Positions 7,861 to 16,579 of a DNA stretch of 48,535 nucleotides are shown piece by piece (the first letter of the stretch is position 1; every line of letters begins with the position of its first letter). Where the stretch lies: assembly GCF_003477525.1 (NCBI RefSeq), contig NZ_QUDO01000029.1, forward strand, positions 1-48,535, read 5' to 3'. This stretch comes from Ruminococcus sp. AF41-9. Lineage in GTDB: Bacteria; Bacillota; Clostridia; Lachnospirales; Lachnospiraceae. The notes beneath the pieces were generated by a model. It searched no databases. It was not told the DNA's origin and was given only the letters and a program-made list of their open reading frames with translations. A program made the translations under genes and the position numbers.

Positions 7861-9475
7861 ACATATCCGGTCTGTCCCATTTGTCGCATAAGGACTGTAC
7901 ATCTCTGGAGAAACGTTCCAGGTCTTTGTTTGGGGTTCCTTCGTTTTTCTTGATGACAGCAAGCAGACGATAGCCAAGAGCCAGCAGTTTCTCGAATGCT
8001 CGGGCTGCTCTTGCTGCTTTCGGGGAAACAGATGCCTTCTGAATCCTGACTCCCACAGCTTCATGGATGCAGACATTCTGCGTCAGGTCATAGACTGTGC
8101 CACTGAAAGGTGCCATGGTGTTATACCCCAGATCATCTCTCAGTCTTTTCGCAAACACTTCTGTCACGGTATCTTCCCCGTGGGTTACAAATACTTTCTT
8201 CGGTTTCTCTTCAAAGGCTTTTGCCCAGTCCAGTAATCCATTCACGTCCGCATGACCGCTGATTCCGGGCATTCTGCGGATATGGGCCGCCACATGCACA
8301 GATTCTCCGAACAGTTTTACATCTGTCGCCCCCTCGATCAGTGCCCTTCCGAGAGTTCCCACTGCCTGATATCCTACAAACAGAATTGTATTCTTTTCAT
8401 TCCACAGATTATGTTTGAGGTGATGCTTGATTCGACCGGCATCACACATACCGCTGGCAGAAATAATTACTTTTGGATCTTCATCAAAGTTGATGGCTCT
8501 GGAATCGTCACTGGTTACAGAAATCTTCATTCCCGGGAAACTGATCGGATTGATTCCTTTCTTAATCAGTTCCATTGCCTCTTCATCAAAACAGTCATAC
8601 TGATGTTCCGAGAAAATCGTAGTAGCTTCATTTGCCAGAGGACTGTCCACATAGACTTTGAATCCATCAAATCCATGTACCAGTCCATCCGCTTTGATCT
8701 GGCGGATAAAATACAGCATTTCCTGTGTACGTCCGACTGCGAAGGACGGAATGATCAGACTTCCGCCTCTGTCAAACGTTTCCTGAATAATGGAGGCCAG
8801 AAGCTGTACATAATCCGGTTTCTCCCCATGGCTTCGATCGCCGTAGGTAGACTCCATAACCACATAATCTGCATGATGAAGATATTCCGGGTCTTTGATC
8901 AGCGGCTGGTTCGTATTTCCGATATCTCCGGAAAATACGATTGTCTCTTTGTCCTCCCCTTCCTGGATCGTCAGTTCAATACTTGCAGATCCCAGAAGAT
9001 GCCCGGCATCAATAAACCGTACAGAAATTCCTTCTGCCGGAGTAATCACTTTATTATAAGGACAGTGTACAAAATTTTTGATAACACCCATGGCATCTTC
9101 CATCGTGTACGCAGGCACGAATTCCGGTTTGCCCTCTCGTCTGCCTTTACGGTTTCTCCACTCTGCCTCGAACATCTGGATATGTGCACTGTCACGAAGC
9201 ATGATATCACAGAGATGGCAGGTTGCATCTGTGGCATAAATCGGTCCCTGGAAACCTTTTGCATAAATTGCAGGCAGATTTCCGGAGTGATCCATATGCG
9301 CATGGGTCAGAAGCACGAAGTCCAGTTCTCCCGGTGCTACGGGAATTTCTGTATTCTCATAATAATCCGGTCCCTGTTCCATACCACAGTCAACCAGAAA
9401 CTTACGACCTGCTGCTTCCAGATAATAACATGATCCTGTAACCTCGTGTGTAGCACCAATAAAAATAAGTTTCAT
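7859..9475 (-). CDS. MBL-fold beta-CASP RNA nuclease (CPSF73/RNase J-like metallo-hydrolase)
   Basis: 538-residue cytoplasmic protein. The metal-binding motif HAHMDHSG (about residue 57) and GAGHLLGSASIEL, then SGDIGN (about 179), define the metallo-beta-lactamase core. STYGDRSHG, the long cap domain with SFAVGRTQEML, and SASGMCDAGRIKHHL and GHADVNGLLDW define the beta-CASP and RNA-specificity parts. Such enzymes act as RNA endo- or exonucleases; the target is unknown. The last 60 residues (KAARAARAFEKLLALGYRLL) are an added helical tail. The start at 9475 has AAAGGAGGC seven bases upstream; the longer in-frame ATG at 9529 lies inside the promoter palindrome. Confidence 0.9.
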   Translation of the reverse strand: MKLIFIGATHEVTGSCYYLEAAGRKFLVDCGMEQGPDYYENTEIPVAPGELDFVLLTHAHMDHSGNLPAIYAKGFQGPIYATDATCHLCDIMLRDSAHIQMFEAEWRNRKGRREGKPEFVPAYTMEDAMGVIKNFVHCPYNKVITPAEGISVRFIDAGHLLGSASIELTIQEGEDKETIVFSGDIGNTNQPLIKDPEYLHHADYVVMESTYGDRSHGEKPDYVQLLASIIQETFDRGGSLIIPSFAVGRTQEMLYFIRQIKADGLVHGFDGFKVYVDSPLANEATTIFSEHQYDCFDEEAMELIKKGINPISFPGMKISVTSDDSRAINFDEDPKVIISASGMCDAGRIKHHLKHNLWNEKNTILFVGYQAVGTLGRALIEGATDVKLFGESVHVAAHIRRMPGISGHADVNGLLDWAKAFEEKPKKVFVTHGEDTVTEVFAKRLRDDLGYNTMAPFSGTVYDLTQNVCIHEAVGVRIQKASVSPKAARAARAFEKLLALGYRLLAVIKKNEGTPNKDLERFSRDVQSLCDKWDRPDM

Positions 9476-9505
9476 ACAAAAGCCTCCTTTCGGATTACTT
9501 ATTAT

Positions 9506-9526
9506 TATTGTATCTATTATACAATA
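9506..9526. promoter_or_regulatory. Palindrome over the promoter of the MBL nuclease gene
   Basis: Perfect eight-base arms TATTGTAT and ATACAATA with five bases between. On the minus strand a TATAAT (-10) lies inside it, so a bound repressor would block the promoter. No cognate regulator is identified. Confidence 0.5.
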
Positions 9527-9649
9527 CAATTGTGAAGATTAACAGCTTTTTTATGAATATTTAATAATCACAAGACAATATTGTGTTATTTGTCTATCAC
9601 AACACATCTTCTATAATACAAAAAGGATCCTGCCCGGATGGCTTTTCAT

Positions 9650-9694
9650 GTCAGTTTCGCAATTGAAGCAGGGGACTTACTTGATTTGGTTAAA
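9650..9694 (+). repeat. Repeat family B, copy B6
   Basis: GTCAGTTTCGCAATTGAAGC... to ...TTGATTTGGTTAAA. It shares about 35 consecutive bases, with few changes, with copy B5 near 25.1 kb. It lies 11 bases left of repeat copy A2. Confidence 0.65.
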
Positions 9695-9705
9695 ACATTA
9701 CAAAG

Positions 9706-9866
9706 TATAGCAGTCCTAGTAAATAATGCATCTTAATCCAGTCCATCAGAGTGTGAAATCCTGCGTCAGATATCTTTGCCGTGCGTTAGCACGCCTGCAG
9801 ATATCTTCCTTGTCTTTCGCACTCTGCTGAACTGTCTTAAATGCATTATTTACTAGAACTGCTATA
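9706..9866 (-). repeat. Repeat family A, copy A2
   Basis: 161 bases, reversed relative to A1, A3 and A4. Its 26-base terminal inverted repeats (TATAGCAGTCCTAGTAAATA... ) differ at one position. The centre (AGATATCTGCAGGCGTGC, TAAC, GCACGGCAAAGATATCT) matches A1 closely. Confidence 0.85.
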
Positions 9867-9881
9867 ATTTCCTGTGACTGA

Positions 9882-9915
9882 CACGAAAAAAGCTGCCGCA
9901 TTTACTTTCATGCGA
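9882..9915 (-). terminator. Terminator of the ncRNA
   Basis: On the minus strand GCTGTCGCAT, an eight-base loop, ATGCGGCAGC, then TTTTTTCG. The stem has one wobble pair. Confidence 0.85.
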
Positions 9916-10167
9916 CAGCCTTCTCCCATGCGTTTGCCACGTTTCCGGTTTTCAAATGGTGCTGATATTCAAAAACGTTTGACGTTTTTCTGCTGCAAAC
10001 ACATGACTTGCAGAACGGTAATGTCCGTTTACAAAATCCCACTGTGTTCTGTTTTCGTTCTGCTTCTTTATGTAGTTTATGCTACCATGTGACTTGTCTC
10101 CGAGCCTCACAGAATGCAATGTTTTTTCATGGACAGGCACTGTATGGCCTTCTCGTAAACTTCCACT
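9882..10167 (-). ncRNA. Structured noncoding RNA, candidate raiA-motif RNA
   Basis: There is no protein frame, but the minus strand of this 285-base stretch is dense with paired segments: CAGAACG with CGTTCTG, AAAACGT with ACGTTTT, GTAGC with CTAC, and CACATG with CATGTG, ending in a terminator. The 5' part (GAGAAGGCCATACAGTGCC), the hairpin followed by AAGAAGCAGAACG, and the AAACGGACATTACCG region look like the raiA motif, a conserved RNA of Clostridia and Actinobacteria linked to sporulation. The family name is from memory, not a covariance search. No raiA or comFC gene is adjacent. A possible promoter is GTGATA, 17 bases, TATATT (about 10197-10169), below a long A/T tract that could act as an UP element. 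Confidence 0.6.
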
Positions 10168-10206
10168 ACATATAATATACGAATCAAAATCGAAAATATC
10201 ACACTT

Positions 10207-10245
10207 TTTTTCAAAATTTTTTAAAAAAATTTTGTTTTTTTATTT
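10207..10245. promoter_or_regulatory. A/T palindrome upstream of the ncRNA
   Basis: CAAAATTTTTT and AAAAAATTTTG arms around one base, followed by more T runs. It may end transcription of the membrane protein gene or act as an UP element for the ncRNA. Confidence 0.35.
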
Positions 10246-10730
10246 TTACTCCGGAATGATTGCCTGATCTGCGGTATTTTCGGCAACATCCGCTGTATTC
10301 CCGCTTCCAAAAAACTGAGTCATCGTTTCCTTAAATGGTTCCGGATTGGTCTGCGCAGTCATTCCTGCTATCAGCAGAACAAACACAATTGCAGCCACAA
10401 TACCTGCTGTCTGCATACGTTCATGCTCTTTTTCACGTTTTTCCCTGGCAATCCGGAACTCGTGTCTTATTTTCTTCATACGGCGTGACCAGAGAACTTC
10501 TTCGTAATTACTCTCGTCCCTGTATTTTCCGGTTGCTTTCAGATGAGCAATCAGACGCTCATATCCTGCTTTCTTTTTTTCCGGGGATTCTTTTTCTTTG
10601 TTTTTCCACGGGTTCCCGCCCGCTGCCGCGAAAATTCTTGCCTCGCTTCCTCAGCCTCTTTCAGGAACTGCTCCCCTAACAGTCTGTCGGCTTCTTCGGT
10701 GTTCATTTTTCTGTCTATTTTGTTTCCCAT
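10246..10730 (-). pseudogene. Small membrane protein gene with a one-base frameshift
   Basis: Two overlapping frames join into one sensible 161-residue protein if one base is restored near 10613-10619 (minus strand GCGGGA read as GCGGGGA). The first frame gives MGNKIDRKMNTEEADRLL...FSRQRAG; the second gives NPWKNKEKESPEKKKAGYERL, then a basic stretch, one membrane helix (AGIVAAIVFVLLIAGM) and an acidic tail. The length in bases is one short of a multiple of three, as expected. Charged, coiled-coil-like N-terminus inside, tail outside. The start at 10730 has AAGGAAAG and GGA upstream. Function unknown. The lesion may be a sequencing error. Confidence 0.6.
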
Positions 10731-10775
10731 AATTTCCAACTTTCCTTGACAATCCTTATATGTGAGTTCTATTAT

Positions 10776-10860
10776 TATAGCAATTACAGAAAATAATGCA
10801 ACCATAACCTCATACTCTGATACGCTGAACGGAATGCATTATTTTATGAAATTACTATGA
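10776..10860. repeat. Repeat family A, short copy A5
   Basis: 85 bases with both family A ends (TATAGCAATTACAG... and ...TTATGAAATTACTATGA) and the AATAATGCA / TGCATTATT inner borders, but without the central hairpin. It keeps CTCTGAT near the right end. It ends 40 bases before the murG start. Confidence 0.7.
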
Positions 10861-10900
10861 TCATATTGGTAACTATAACAAATAATCAGGAGGTTTTCCT

Positions 10901-11971
10901 ATGAAACATATCGTACTTACCGGAGGCGGTACTGCCGGACATGTCACCCCGAATATTGCTCTGATCCCACGTCTTCAGGAACTGGGATATCAGATTTCCT
11001 ATATCGGTTCCTACAATGGTATCGAGAAAAAACTTATTGAAGAAATGAACATCCCTTATTACGGAATTTCTTCCGGTAAACTCAGACGTTACTTTGATTT
11101 GAAAAACTTCACAGATCCTTTCCGTGTATTAAAAGGCTTCAGCGAAGCCAGAAAACTGTTGAAACATTTAAAACCGGATGTAGTTTTCTCCAAAGGTGGA
11201 TTCGTCACAGTTCCTGTTGTGATTGCCGCAAAGAGATGTAAAATCCCTGCAATCATCCACGAATCTGACATGACTCCGGGTCTGGCAAATAAGCTGTGTA
11301 TCCCTTCTGCCGCAAAAGTATGCTGCAACTTCCCGGAAACAGTCAAAAGCCTTCCGGCAGATAAAGCTGTACTCACCGGAACTCCAATCCGTCAGGAACT
11401 GTTAAGCGGTGACAAAGAAGCCGGAAGAAAGTTCTGCGGTTTCTCTGCTGACAAACCGGTTCTCATGGTAATCGGCGGCAGTCTTGGCGCAGCCTCTGTC
11501 AATGAAAATATCCGCAAAATCCTGCCGGAACTGTTAAAAGAGTTTCAGGTAATTCATCTCTGCGGAAAGGGCAAAACCGACGAAAGCCTGAAAAATACTC
11601 CAGGTTATGTTCAGTATGAATATATCAAACAGGAGCTTGCTGACCTGTTTGCATTATCTGACATCGTCATCTCCCGTGCCGGTGCAAATGCCATCTGCGA
11701 AATCAATGCCTTAAAGAAACCTAACCTTCTGATCCCGCTTTCTGCCAATGCCAGCCGCGGTGACCAGATCCTCAATGCCCGTTCCTTCGAGCGTCAGGGA
11801 TTCAGCATGGTTCTCGAAGAAGAAGAAATCACACAGGAAACTCTTCTCGCAGCAATCCGCAAGCTGTATGCTGAACGCCAGACTTTTATTGATGCAATGT
11901 CCGGAAGCAGCCATATGAACTCTATTGAAAAGATTACCGGTCTGATTGAGGACTGTGTCAATCATAAATAA
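10901..11971 (+). CDS. murG: UDP-N-acetylglucosamine--lipid I GlcNAc transferase
   Basis: Peripheral membrane GT-B enzyme that makes lipid II for peptidoglycan. 356 residues, normal length. The N-terminal G loop [14 protein letters not shown] (residues 7-20), the [10 protein letters not shown] loop, [12 protein letters not shown], the linker GTPIRQELL, the second G loop [12 protein letters not shown] and the donor-binding [23 protein letters not shown] are all present. The usual HEQN is HESD here. AGGAGG lies six to eight bases before the start. Standing alone rather than in a dcw cluster is common in this family of bacteria. Confidence 0.93.
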   Translation: MKHIVLTGGGTAGHVTPNIALIPRLQELGYQISYIGSYNGIEKKLIEEMNIPYYGISSGKLRRYFDLKNFTDPFRVLKGFSEARKLLKHLKPDVVFSKGGFVTVPVVIAAKRCKIPAIIHESDMTPGLANKLCIPSAAKVCCNFPETVKSLPADKAVLTGTPIRQELLSGDKEAGRKFCGFSADKPVLMVIGGSLGAASVNENIRKILPELLKEFQVIHLCGKGKTDESLKNTPGYVQYEYIKQELADLFALSDIVISRAGANAICEINALKKPNLLIPLSANASRGDQILNARSFERQGFSMVLEEEEITQETLLAAIRKLYAERQTFIDAMSGSSHMNSIEKITGLIEDCVNHK

Positions 11972-11979
11972 TTATTTTG

Positions 11980-12048
11980 ACCAAAAGTTGCGGAGCAGTT
12001 ATCTGGTGTAGAGCCACGCAGCGAAGCGAATGATTTTATCCACCTGAC
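11980..12048 (-). repeat. Repeat family B, copy B1
   Basis: On the minus strand it begins GTCAGGTGGATAAAATCATT, passes CGCTTCGCTG and CAGATAACTGCTCCGC, and ends near the murG stop. It aligns best with copy B3. Confidence 0.6.
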
Positions 12049-12062
12049 TTCCATAAACCAAA

Positions 12063-12113
12063 AGCACAGGTATAGTCTGTAAATTTCCAGCTATGCCTAT
12101 GCTTTTTTTATTT
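12063..12113. terminator. Terminator between murG and the sigma factor gene
   Basis: Thirteen-pair stem AGCACAGGTATAG / CTATGCCTATGCT with one mismatch and one wobble, followed on the plus strand by TTTTTTTATTTTTT. The genes are convergent and it may serve both. Confidence 0.75.
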
Positions 12114-12128
12114 TTTATTTATGCTTAT

Positions 12129-12671
12129 TTATGCGATTTTGTTATATTCTCTGATCAGCCACTTTCTGGTTCTCCAGACTCTCGTATTTACATTATTTTC
12201 TGTCATATGATACTGTTCTGCGACAATTTTGGATGGCATATCATATAAAGTCACGCTGATAAAAATTTCATAACTGATCCTGTTTTTCTTACGGAGTTTC
12301 TCGAATATATGATTCATGTAACCTCCCGTTTCCATGGCAACGATCAGTTCATCCACACCATAGCCACTTCTGATCCTCATTTCCGCTACATCTTCCACTG
12401 CATCAGAATTGGCATATTCGTACTTTCGATATGCCTTTTTAAAATAATCAAAAGACTTATGTATACTCATGGTAATGATCAGTGCCAGCAGCCTTTTCCT
12501 GTCTGAAAAATCTACTTCTTCACCCATGCTGTAGATGATCGTAAAAACATCCTGACACACATCTTCTGCTTCATCCTCATTCCCCAGAATGGTACCTGCA
12601 ATTTCAATTGACCGTTCACGGTATGCATCATAAATATATTCAAAATCCGCATTTTCCATGCTGTCATACAT
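12129..12671 (-). CDS. RNA polymerase sigma factor, sigma-70 family, ECF-like
   Basis: 180 residues. Region 2 is visible as YIYDAYRERSIEIAGTILGNEDEAEDVCQDVFTIIY (the usual GNEDEAEDVxQDVF core), and region 4 near the C-terminus as YDMPSKIVAEQYHMTENNVNTRVWRTRKWL, a helix-turn-helix. Region 3 is absent, as in ECF factors. No anti-sigma gene is next to it. It starts eight bases after the hinT stop with only a weak ribosome binding site, so it is probably translated by coupling. Two starts are possible (12671 or the Met five codons in). Targets unknown. Confidence 0.85.
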   Translation of the reverse strand: MYDSMENADFEYIYDAYRERSIEIAGTILGNEDEAEDVCQDVFTIIYSMGEEVDFSDRKRLLALIITMSIHKSFDYFKKAYRKYEYANSDAVEDVAEMRIRSGYGVDELIVAMETGGYMNHIFEKLRKKNRISYEIFISVTLYDMPSKIVAEQYHMTENNVNTRVWRTRKWLIREYNKIA

Positions 12672-12679
12672 TCAGGAAT

Positions 12680-13093
12680 TTATGACAGTTCTGCCTGCAC
12701 TTTTGACAGAATTTCTTCTTTTACCTCATCTGTCAGACTGCCAGGAGTCCAGGTAATGCCTACTCCGTCTTCTTTATATCTCGGAATCAAATGCATATGG
12801 AAATGAAATACTGTCTGTCCTGCACATTCCCCGTTATTCTGAACAATATTAAATCCATCACAGTTTAAAGCTTTTGTCAGAGCACCTGCCATTTTTTTCG
12901 CAAGGATCATTGCCTTTCCTGCCAGTTCATCCGGCATTTCATAAATATTGGCAGCATGTGATTTCGGTAAGATCAGCGCATGTCCCTTACTTGCCGGGCC
13001 CAGATCAAGAATGACACGAAAATTTTCATCTTCATAAAGTGTTGCAGCCGGAATCTCCCCGTTTGCGATTTTACAGAAAATACAGTTTTCCAT
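12680..13093 (-). CDS. HIT-family nucleotide hydrolase/transferase
   Basis: 137 residues, HinT-like: likely hydrolyses AMP-lysine or related nucleoside phosphoramidates. CIFCKIANGEIPA gives the N-terminal CxxC zinc-type motif, the ILDLGPASKGHALILPKSH strand follows, and the catalytic histidine triad is HFHMHLIPR near residue 99. AGAAGGAA lies six bases before the start. It is followed directly by the sigma factor gene. Confidence 0.92.
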   Translation of the reverse strand: MENCIFCKIANGEIPAATLYEDENFRVILDLGPASKGHALILPKSHAANIYEMPDELAGKAMILAKKMAGALTKALNCDGFNIVQNNGECAGQTVFHFHMHLIPRYKEDGVGITWTPGSLTDEVKEEILSKVQAELS

Positions 13094-13296
13094 TTTTAAT
13101 TCCTTCTTTCATAATAATGATTTATCAGACATATCTCTGCGCCAGTCTTTTTTCAGCGAAATAATTGCTCTTTTTCTCCTGTCAGCTCATAAAAGCTCAG
13201 GTTTTCGCATGATATGTCGGTTTTCTGCGAATTTTGCAATACGAAACCTGTTGCTATGTAAAATTCACAGTGATACACTTCCTTTGAGGTGATGAT

Positions 13297-13971
13297 ATGC
13301 AAGCTGAAACAGCAACAGCACAATTAAAAAAAGAATTCCAGTTTACTTTATCCAAGCTTTCTCATGAAATTCGTAATCCCATCGCTCTGATCAACAGTGA
13401 ACTTCAGCTCATGGCTTCCTCTCATCCGGAGCTTTGCAGTTATCAGCAGTGGGACAGTCTTATGGATAATCTGGAATATATCAGAGAATTACTGAATGAA
13501 CTCTCAGATTTCAGCCATGCAGGTACCATTTCTCCGGTTCCTGTAAATCCAAAAGAATTTCTGAGTACGGTGCTTTCCTGCGAAAAAAATACTCTGGAAT
13601 ATCTGGGAATTACTCTGGAAACACATCTTGAGGATATCTCTTTCCCCATCTTTCTTGACCGTGTAAAAATGCGGCAGGCATTACTGAATCTGATTCGAAA
13701 TGCCAGTGAATCCATCGAACATCCCAAAGGAAAAATCATTGTCTGTCTCCGGAAATGCGAGAAAGGAATCTGTATCTCCATTCAGGACAATGGATGCGGA
13801 ATGACAAAAGAACAGGTACAGACTGTATTTTCTCCTTTTGTCACATATAAAGATGGCGGAACCGGTCTGGGACTCGCTGTTACAAATGAAATTATTACTG
13901 CTCATCATGGACAGATCGTGATTGACAGCCGCCCCGGTTATGGTTCTACATTCCGCATTTTTCTTCACTGA
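13297..13971 (+). CDS. Orphan soluble histidine kinase without sensor domain
   Basis: 224 residues holding only the dimerisation/phosphoacceptor and ATPase parts. The H box is KLSHEIRNPIALINSE with His23; the N box LLNLIRNASESI, the G1 box DNGCGM, the F box FSPFVTYKDGGTGLGL and the final GYGSTFRIFL follow. There is no membrane segment, PAS or HAMP domain, and no response regulator beside it. The layout matches cytoplasmic sporulation-type kinases that feed Spo0A in Clostridia, but that is an inference. GAGGTGATG precedes the start. It is a single-gene unit. Confidence 0.9.
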   Translation: MQAETATAQLKKEFQFTLSKLSHEIRNPIALINSELQLMASSHPELCSYQQWDSLMDNLEYIRELLNELSDFSHAGTISPVPVNPKEFLSTVLSCEKNTLEYLGITLETHLEDISFPIFLDRVKMRQALLNLIRNASESIEHPKGKIIVCLRKCEKGICISIQDNGCGMTKEQVQTVFSPFVTYKDGGTGLGLAVTNEIITAHHGQIVIDSRPGYGSTFRIFLH

Positions 13972-14056
13972 TATCCTTTTGCTGATGTCTTCAGGATATC
14001 CTTAACTGATGTTTTTTCTTCGTGTTTTTTCGTTGAAATATTTTAACTGATATCTT

Positions 14057-14659
14057 TTAAGCAACATCGGCAAATCCATATTTTTTCGGATGATACAAAA
14101 GCACAGCCAGAATAAATCCTGTGATCAGACCACCTACATGTGCCGCATTGTCCACGCCCTCACTGGTAAACCCAAAATAGAGGGAAAATCCCGCCATGAT
14201 CAGAATCTGCCTTGTGGAAAGATCTTTCACATGGCCTCTGCCTCTGATCACTGCATAGATCATAGCTCCCATTACTGCGAACACTGCGCCTGAAGCTCCT
14301 GCTGACACCGCGAAATCACCGCTTCCAAGTTCCAGAAAAACGCACAGAAGATTTCCTCCGATTCCACCCAGAAGATAGATCAGAAGGTATCTGAGCCTGC
14401 CTACTGTTGGTTCCAGTCTTGCTCCCAGAACAAAAAGAACCAGCATATTATTTCCCAGATGCTGTGGTCCGAAATGCAGAAACATACTTGTGAACAGACG
14501 ATAATATTCTCCATCTGCAATCATAGGTGTGTAAGCTGCGCCACATTGCACCATGTGCATGGTATCCTCTGTGCCTCCGGTAAATTCCACTGCAAGAAAT
14601 ACCAGAACATTTATCAGGATCAGAAACACGGTCACGGGTTCTTTCTTTAATTCCTCCAA
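14057..14659 (-). CDS. Rhomboid-family intramembrane serine protease
   Basis: 200 residues with six hydrophobic segments. HFGPQHLGNN (residues 62-71) is the oxyanion His/Asn motif, GASGAVFAVMG holds the catalytic Ser123, and NAAHVGGLITGF holds the catalytic His174. The start is a TTG with AGAGG about eight bases before it; an upstream ATG runs into a stop at once. It lies downstream of the Tad operon on the same strand after a 324-base gap, so it may process a surface or pilus protein, but that is only suggested by position. Confidence 0.9.
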   Translation of the reverse strand: MEELKKEPVTVFLILINVLVFLAVEFTGGTEDTMHMVQCGAAYTPMIADGEYYRLFTSMFLHFGPQHLGNNMLVLFVLGARLEPTVGRLRYLLIYLLGGIGGNLLCVFLELGSGDFAVSAGASGAVFAVMGAMIYAVIRGRGHVKDLSTRQILIMAGFSLYFGFTSEGVDNAAHVGGLITGFILAVLLYHPKKYGFADVA

Positions 14660-14830
14660 TTCATGCCTCTTTTCTGTGTTTGTTTCCCACAGGCTGATTT
14701 CCTCAGAATATATTATTTTTATATGCCGGAAATTCCTGTGTTACTTGCTCATCTGTGTCTTATTGTATCAGACATTTCCAGTTTTTACAAAGTATTTATG
14801 CGCAAATAATCCGTCATTATCCGCATTTTA

Positions 14831-14952
14831 CACGTCATTTTTGACATTTCGCACGTCATATTTGATTAGTATGTGTTATATTTTGATCTCTACACGTCAT
14901 ATTTGTTTAGTATATATTGTATTTTGACGTGTCGCATGTCATTTTACACAAG
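14831..14952. repeat. 41-bp direct repeat, about 2.5 copies
   Basis: Units start at 14852 and 14893 (CACGTCATATTTGATTAG... and CACGTCATATTTGTTTAG...), with truncated units on both sides beginning CACGTCATTTTTGAC and CATGTCATTTTAC. The rest of the gap 14660-14830 shows nothing recognisable. Confidence 0.75.
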
Positions 14953-14983
14953 TCAGACAGGATATTTATTCCATTTGCGATCA

Positions 14984-16578
14984 TTATTCCAGAAAAATAT
15001 ATCTTGCCTGCGCAAAATCTACCTCATCTTCCTGTTTAAGCTGATATTCTTCGTCCGGAAGCAATAACTTTCCATTGACAGCGGTTCCATTTCTGGAGTT
15101 CATATCTGTAAGATAATAGCCATCTTCTTTTTTGCGGATTTTGGCGTGAATCCTGCTGACAGTAGGAAGTTCAATCACTGCATCGCAGGCATTTTCCAGT
15201 TTACCGATCACTGTCAGGTCATCATTGAGATAAATGGTTGCCAGTTCTCCTGCTTCTTTGCTGACCAGACTCGCAGGGCCAGATACGACACCTGCTGACA
15301 AAACTACTGTTTCTCCAAAGTTTTCATGCTTTCCCTGATACTGCTTTTTCATATTTTCCTCTGCAAACTTCTTCTGAGTCCTCATTTTTTCCTGATCTTC
15401 TTTGCAGATTTTTTCTTCTGAATCCTTAAAAAACAATTCCTGACTCTTATAACTTTCACTGTTATGATTTATTTCCCAGTCTTTTATCTGCCTTCCTGCT
15501 GTATGAGAATCAGAAGCATCTTGTTCTCTTTGATTCCATCTGGTTTTCTCCTCCTGAAATGACTGAGCGGACATTTTTTTCTTTCTTCTGTTCAGAAACA
15601 ATGAGATCAGCATTGCACTTCCCATACCCACAAGCACCACACCCAGAAGGATTCCGGATTCTGCATAAGGAAGATATCCCGCAAAAGCTGCTGCTATGAT
15701 TCCACTGAGCAGTAAAAATATTACCAGCAAAATCACCAGCCTTTTTATCAAAAGCTTCTGAGATGTATTAAGAATGTGTCTGCCCTGAACAGAAGAATTC
15801 TGATTTTTTTCTTCCTCGTTTCTCCGAAATAAGATATCGGATTCCCGCATGAACTCTGTCTCTTTCTCTGTCCTTGTATTTACATTTTCTTCCTCTTCCG
15901 CTTTATCCCCCGTCAATCCTCTGGCGATATTCCCGGCGATATTTCCAGCTATATTTTCTTTTCTGTTTCCCGTCATACTGCCGGATATCTTTCCTCTTTC
16001 TGCTTCTGTAGTCCCTGTATTCTCTCTTTCTTTTCCCTGTGTTTTATAAAGCTCCTCTTTGATATGTTCCAGATGAAAGCTGTCCTCCATTCCCCGCCTG
16101 TAAACCCCATATCCAAGAATAACCGCATCTCCATCCTCATGGTCAATTTTCGGAAGGATATATTCCGTCAAAGCCTGAAACTGTTCCCGGATGTCCTTTT
16201 CATATCCCGGCATCAGGCAGAAATAGATTTTCTTCTTCTCCATATCTACAAAAATATATTCCGGAGCGATCACCATCTGACCTGGATTCATAAGATATTC
16301 TGCCGCATCCTCCATTGCCTGAACAAACCCGCCAAAACCAGTCTCAGATCATCCACCCCAAACTTCCTCTCTTCATATAAGGTACTCAATGACTGTCTGG
16401 AAGTAATATCAAAATATACCAGAAACTGTCCATCCATTCCCTGGATTCTGCATTTCAATAATGACGGAATTACATTCCCTACAAGCATACGCACCTGATA
16501 AGAATCTGTGTTGATCTCACTTTCTCCGTAAAGGATCAGGTAATTATGATTCATATCTCTCTTATATTCTGCTTTCAT
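14984..16578 (-). pseudogene. DUF6382-FHA protein gene with a one-base frameshift
   Basis: The two frames join as a 531-residue protein when one base is restored near 16318-16326 (GGTTTGTTCAGGCAATGG on the minus strand). The first part (MKAEYKRDMNHNYLILYGE, LVYFDITSRQSLSTLYEER) and the start of the second (MEDAAEYLMNPGQMVIAPEYIFVD) form one DUF6382 domain. A low-complexity charged linker, two adjacent membrane helices (LVILLVIFLLLSGIIAAAF and LLGVVLVGMGSAMLISLF) and a C-terminal FHA domain (TVIGK, LPTVSRIHAKI, LTDMNSRNGTAVNG) follow. FHA domains bind phosphothreonine, so it may tie pilus assembly to a Ser/Thr kinase. It is the last gene of the Tad operon. The lesion may be a sequencing error. 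Confidence 0.8.
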
Positions 16579-16579
16579 T

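Noticed and set aside
8252..9433. Long plus-strand open frame opposite the MBL nuclease
   Set aside because: It has no ribosome binding site, no recognisable domain, and mirrors a clear protein on the other strand.
9650..9694. Repeat B5/B6 read as a coding remnant (FAIEAGDL...DL)
   Set aside because: The frame is open in two copies only and broken in the other four, so a noncoding repeat is the simpler reading.
13968..14056. Weak GATATCC/GGATATC hairpins after the histidine kinase gene
   Set aside because: No T run and several alternative pairings. Not strong enough to call a terminator.
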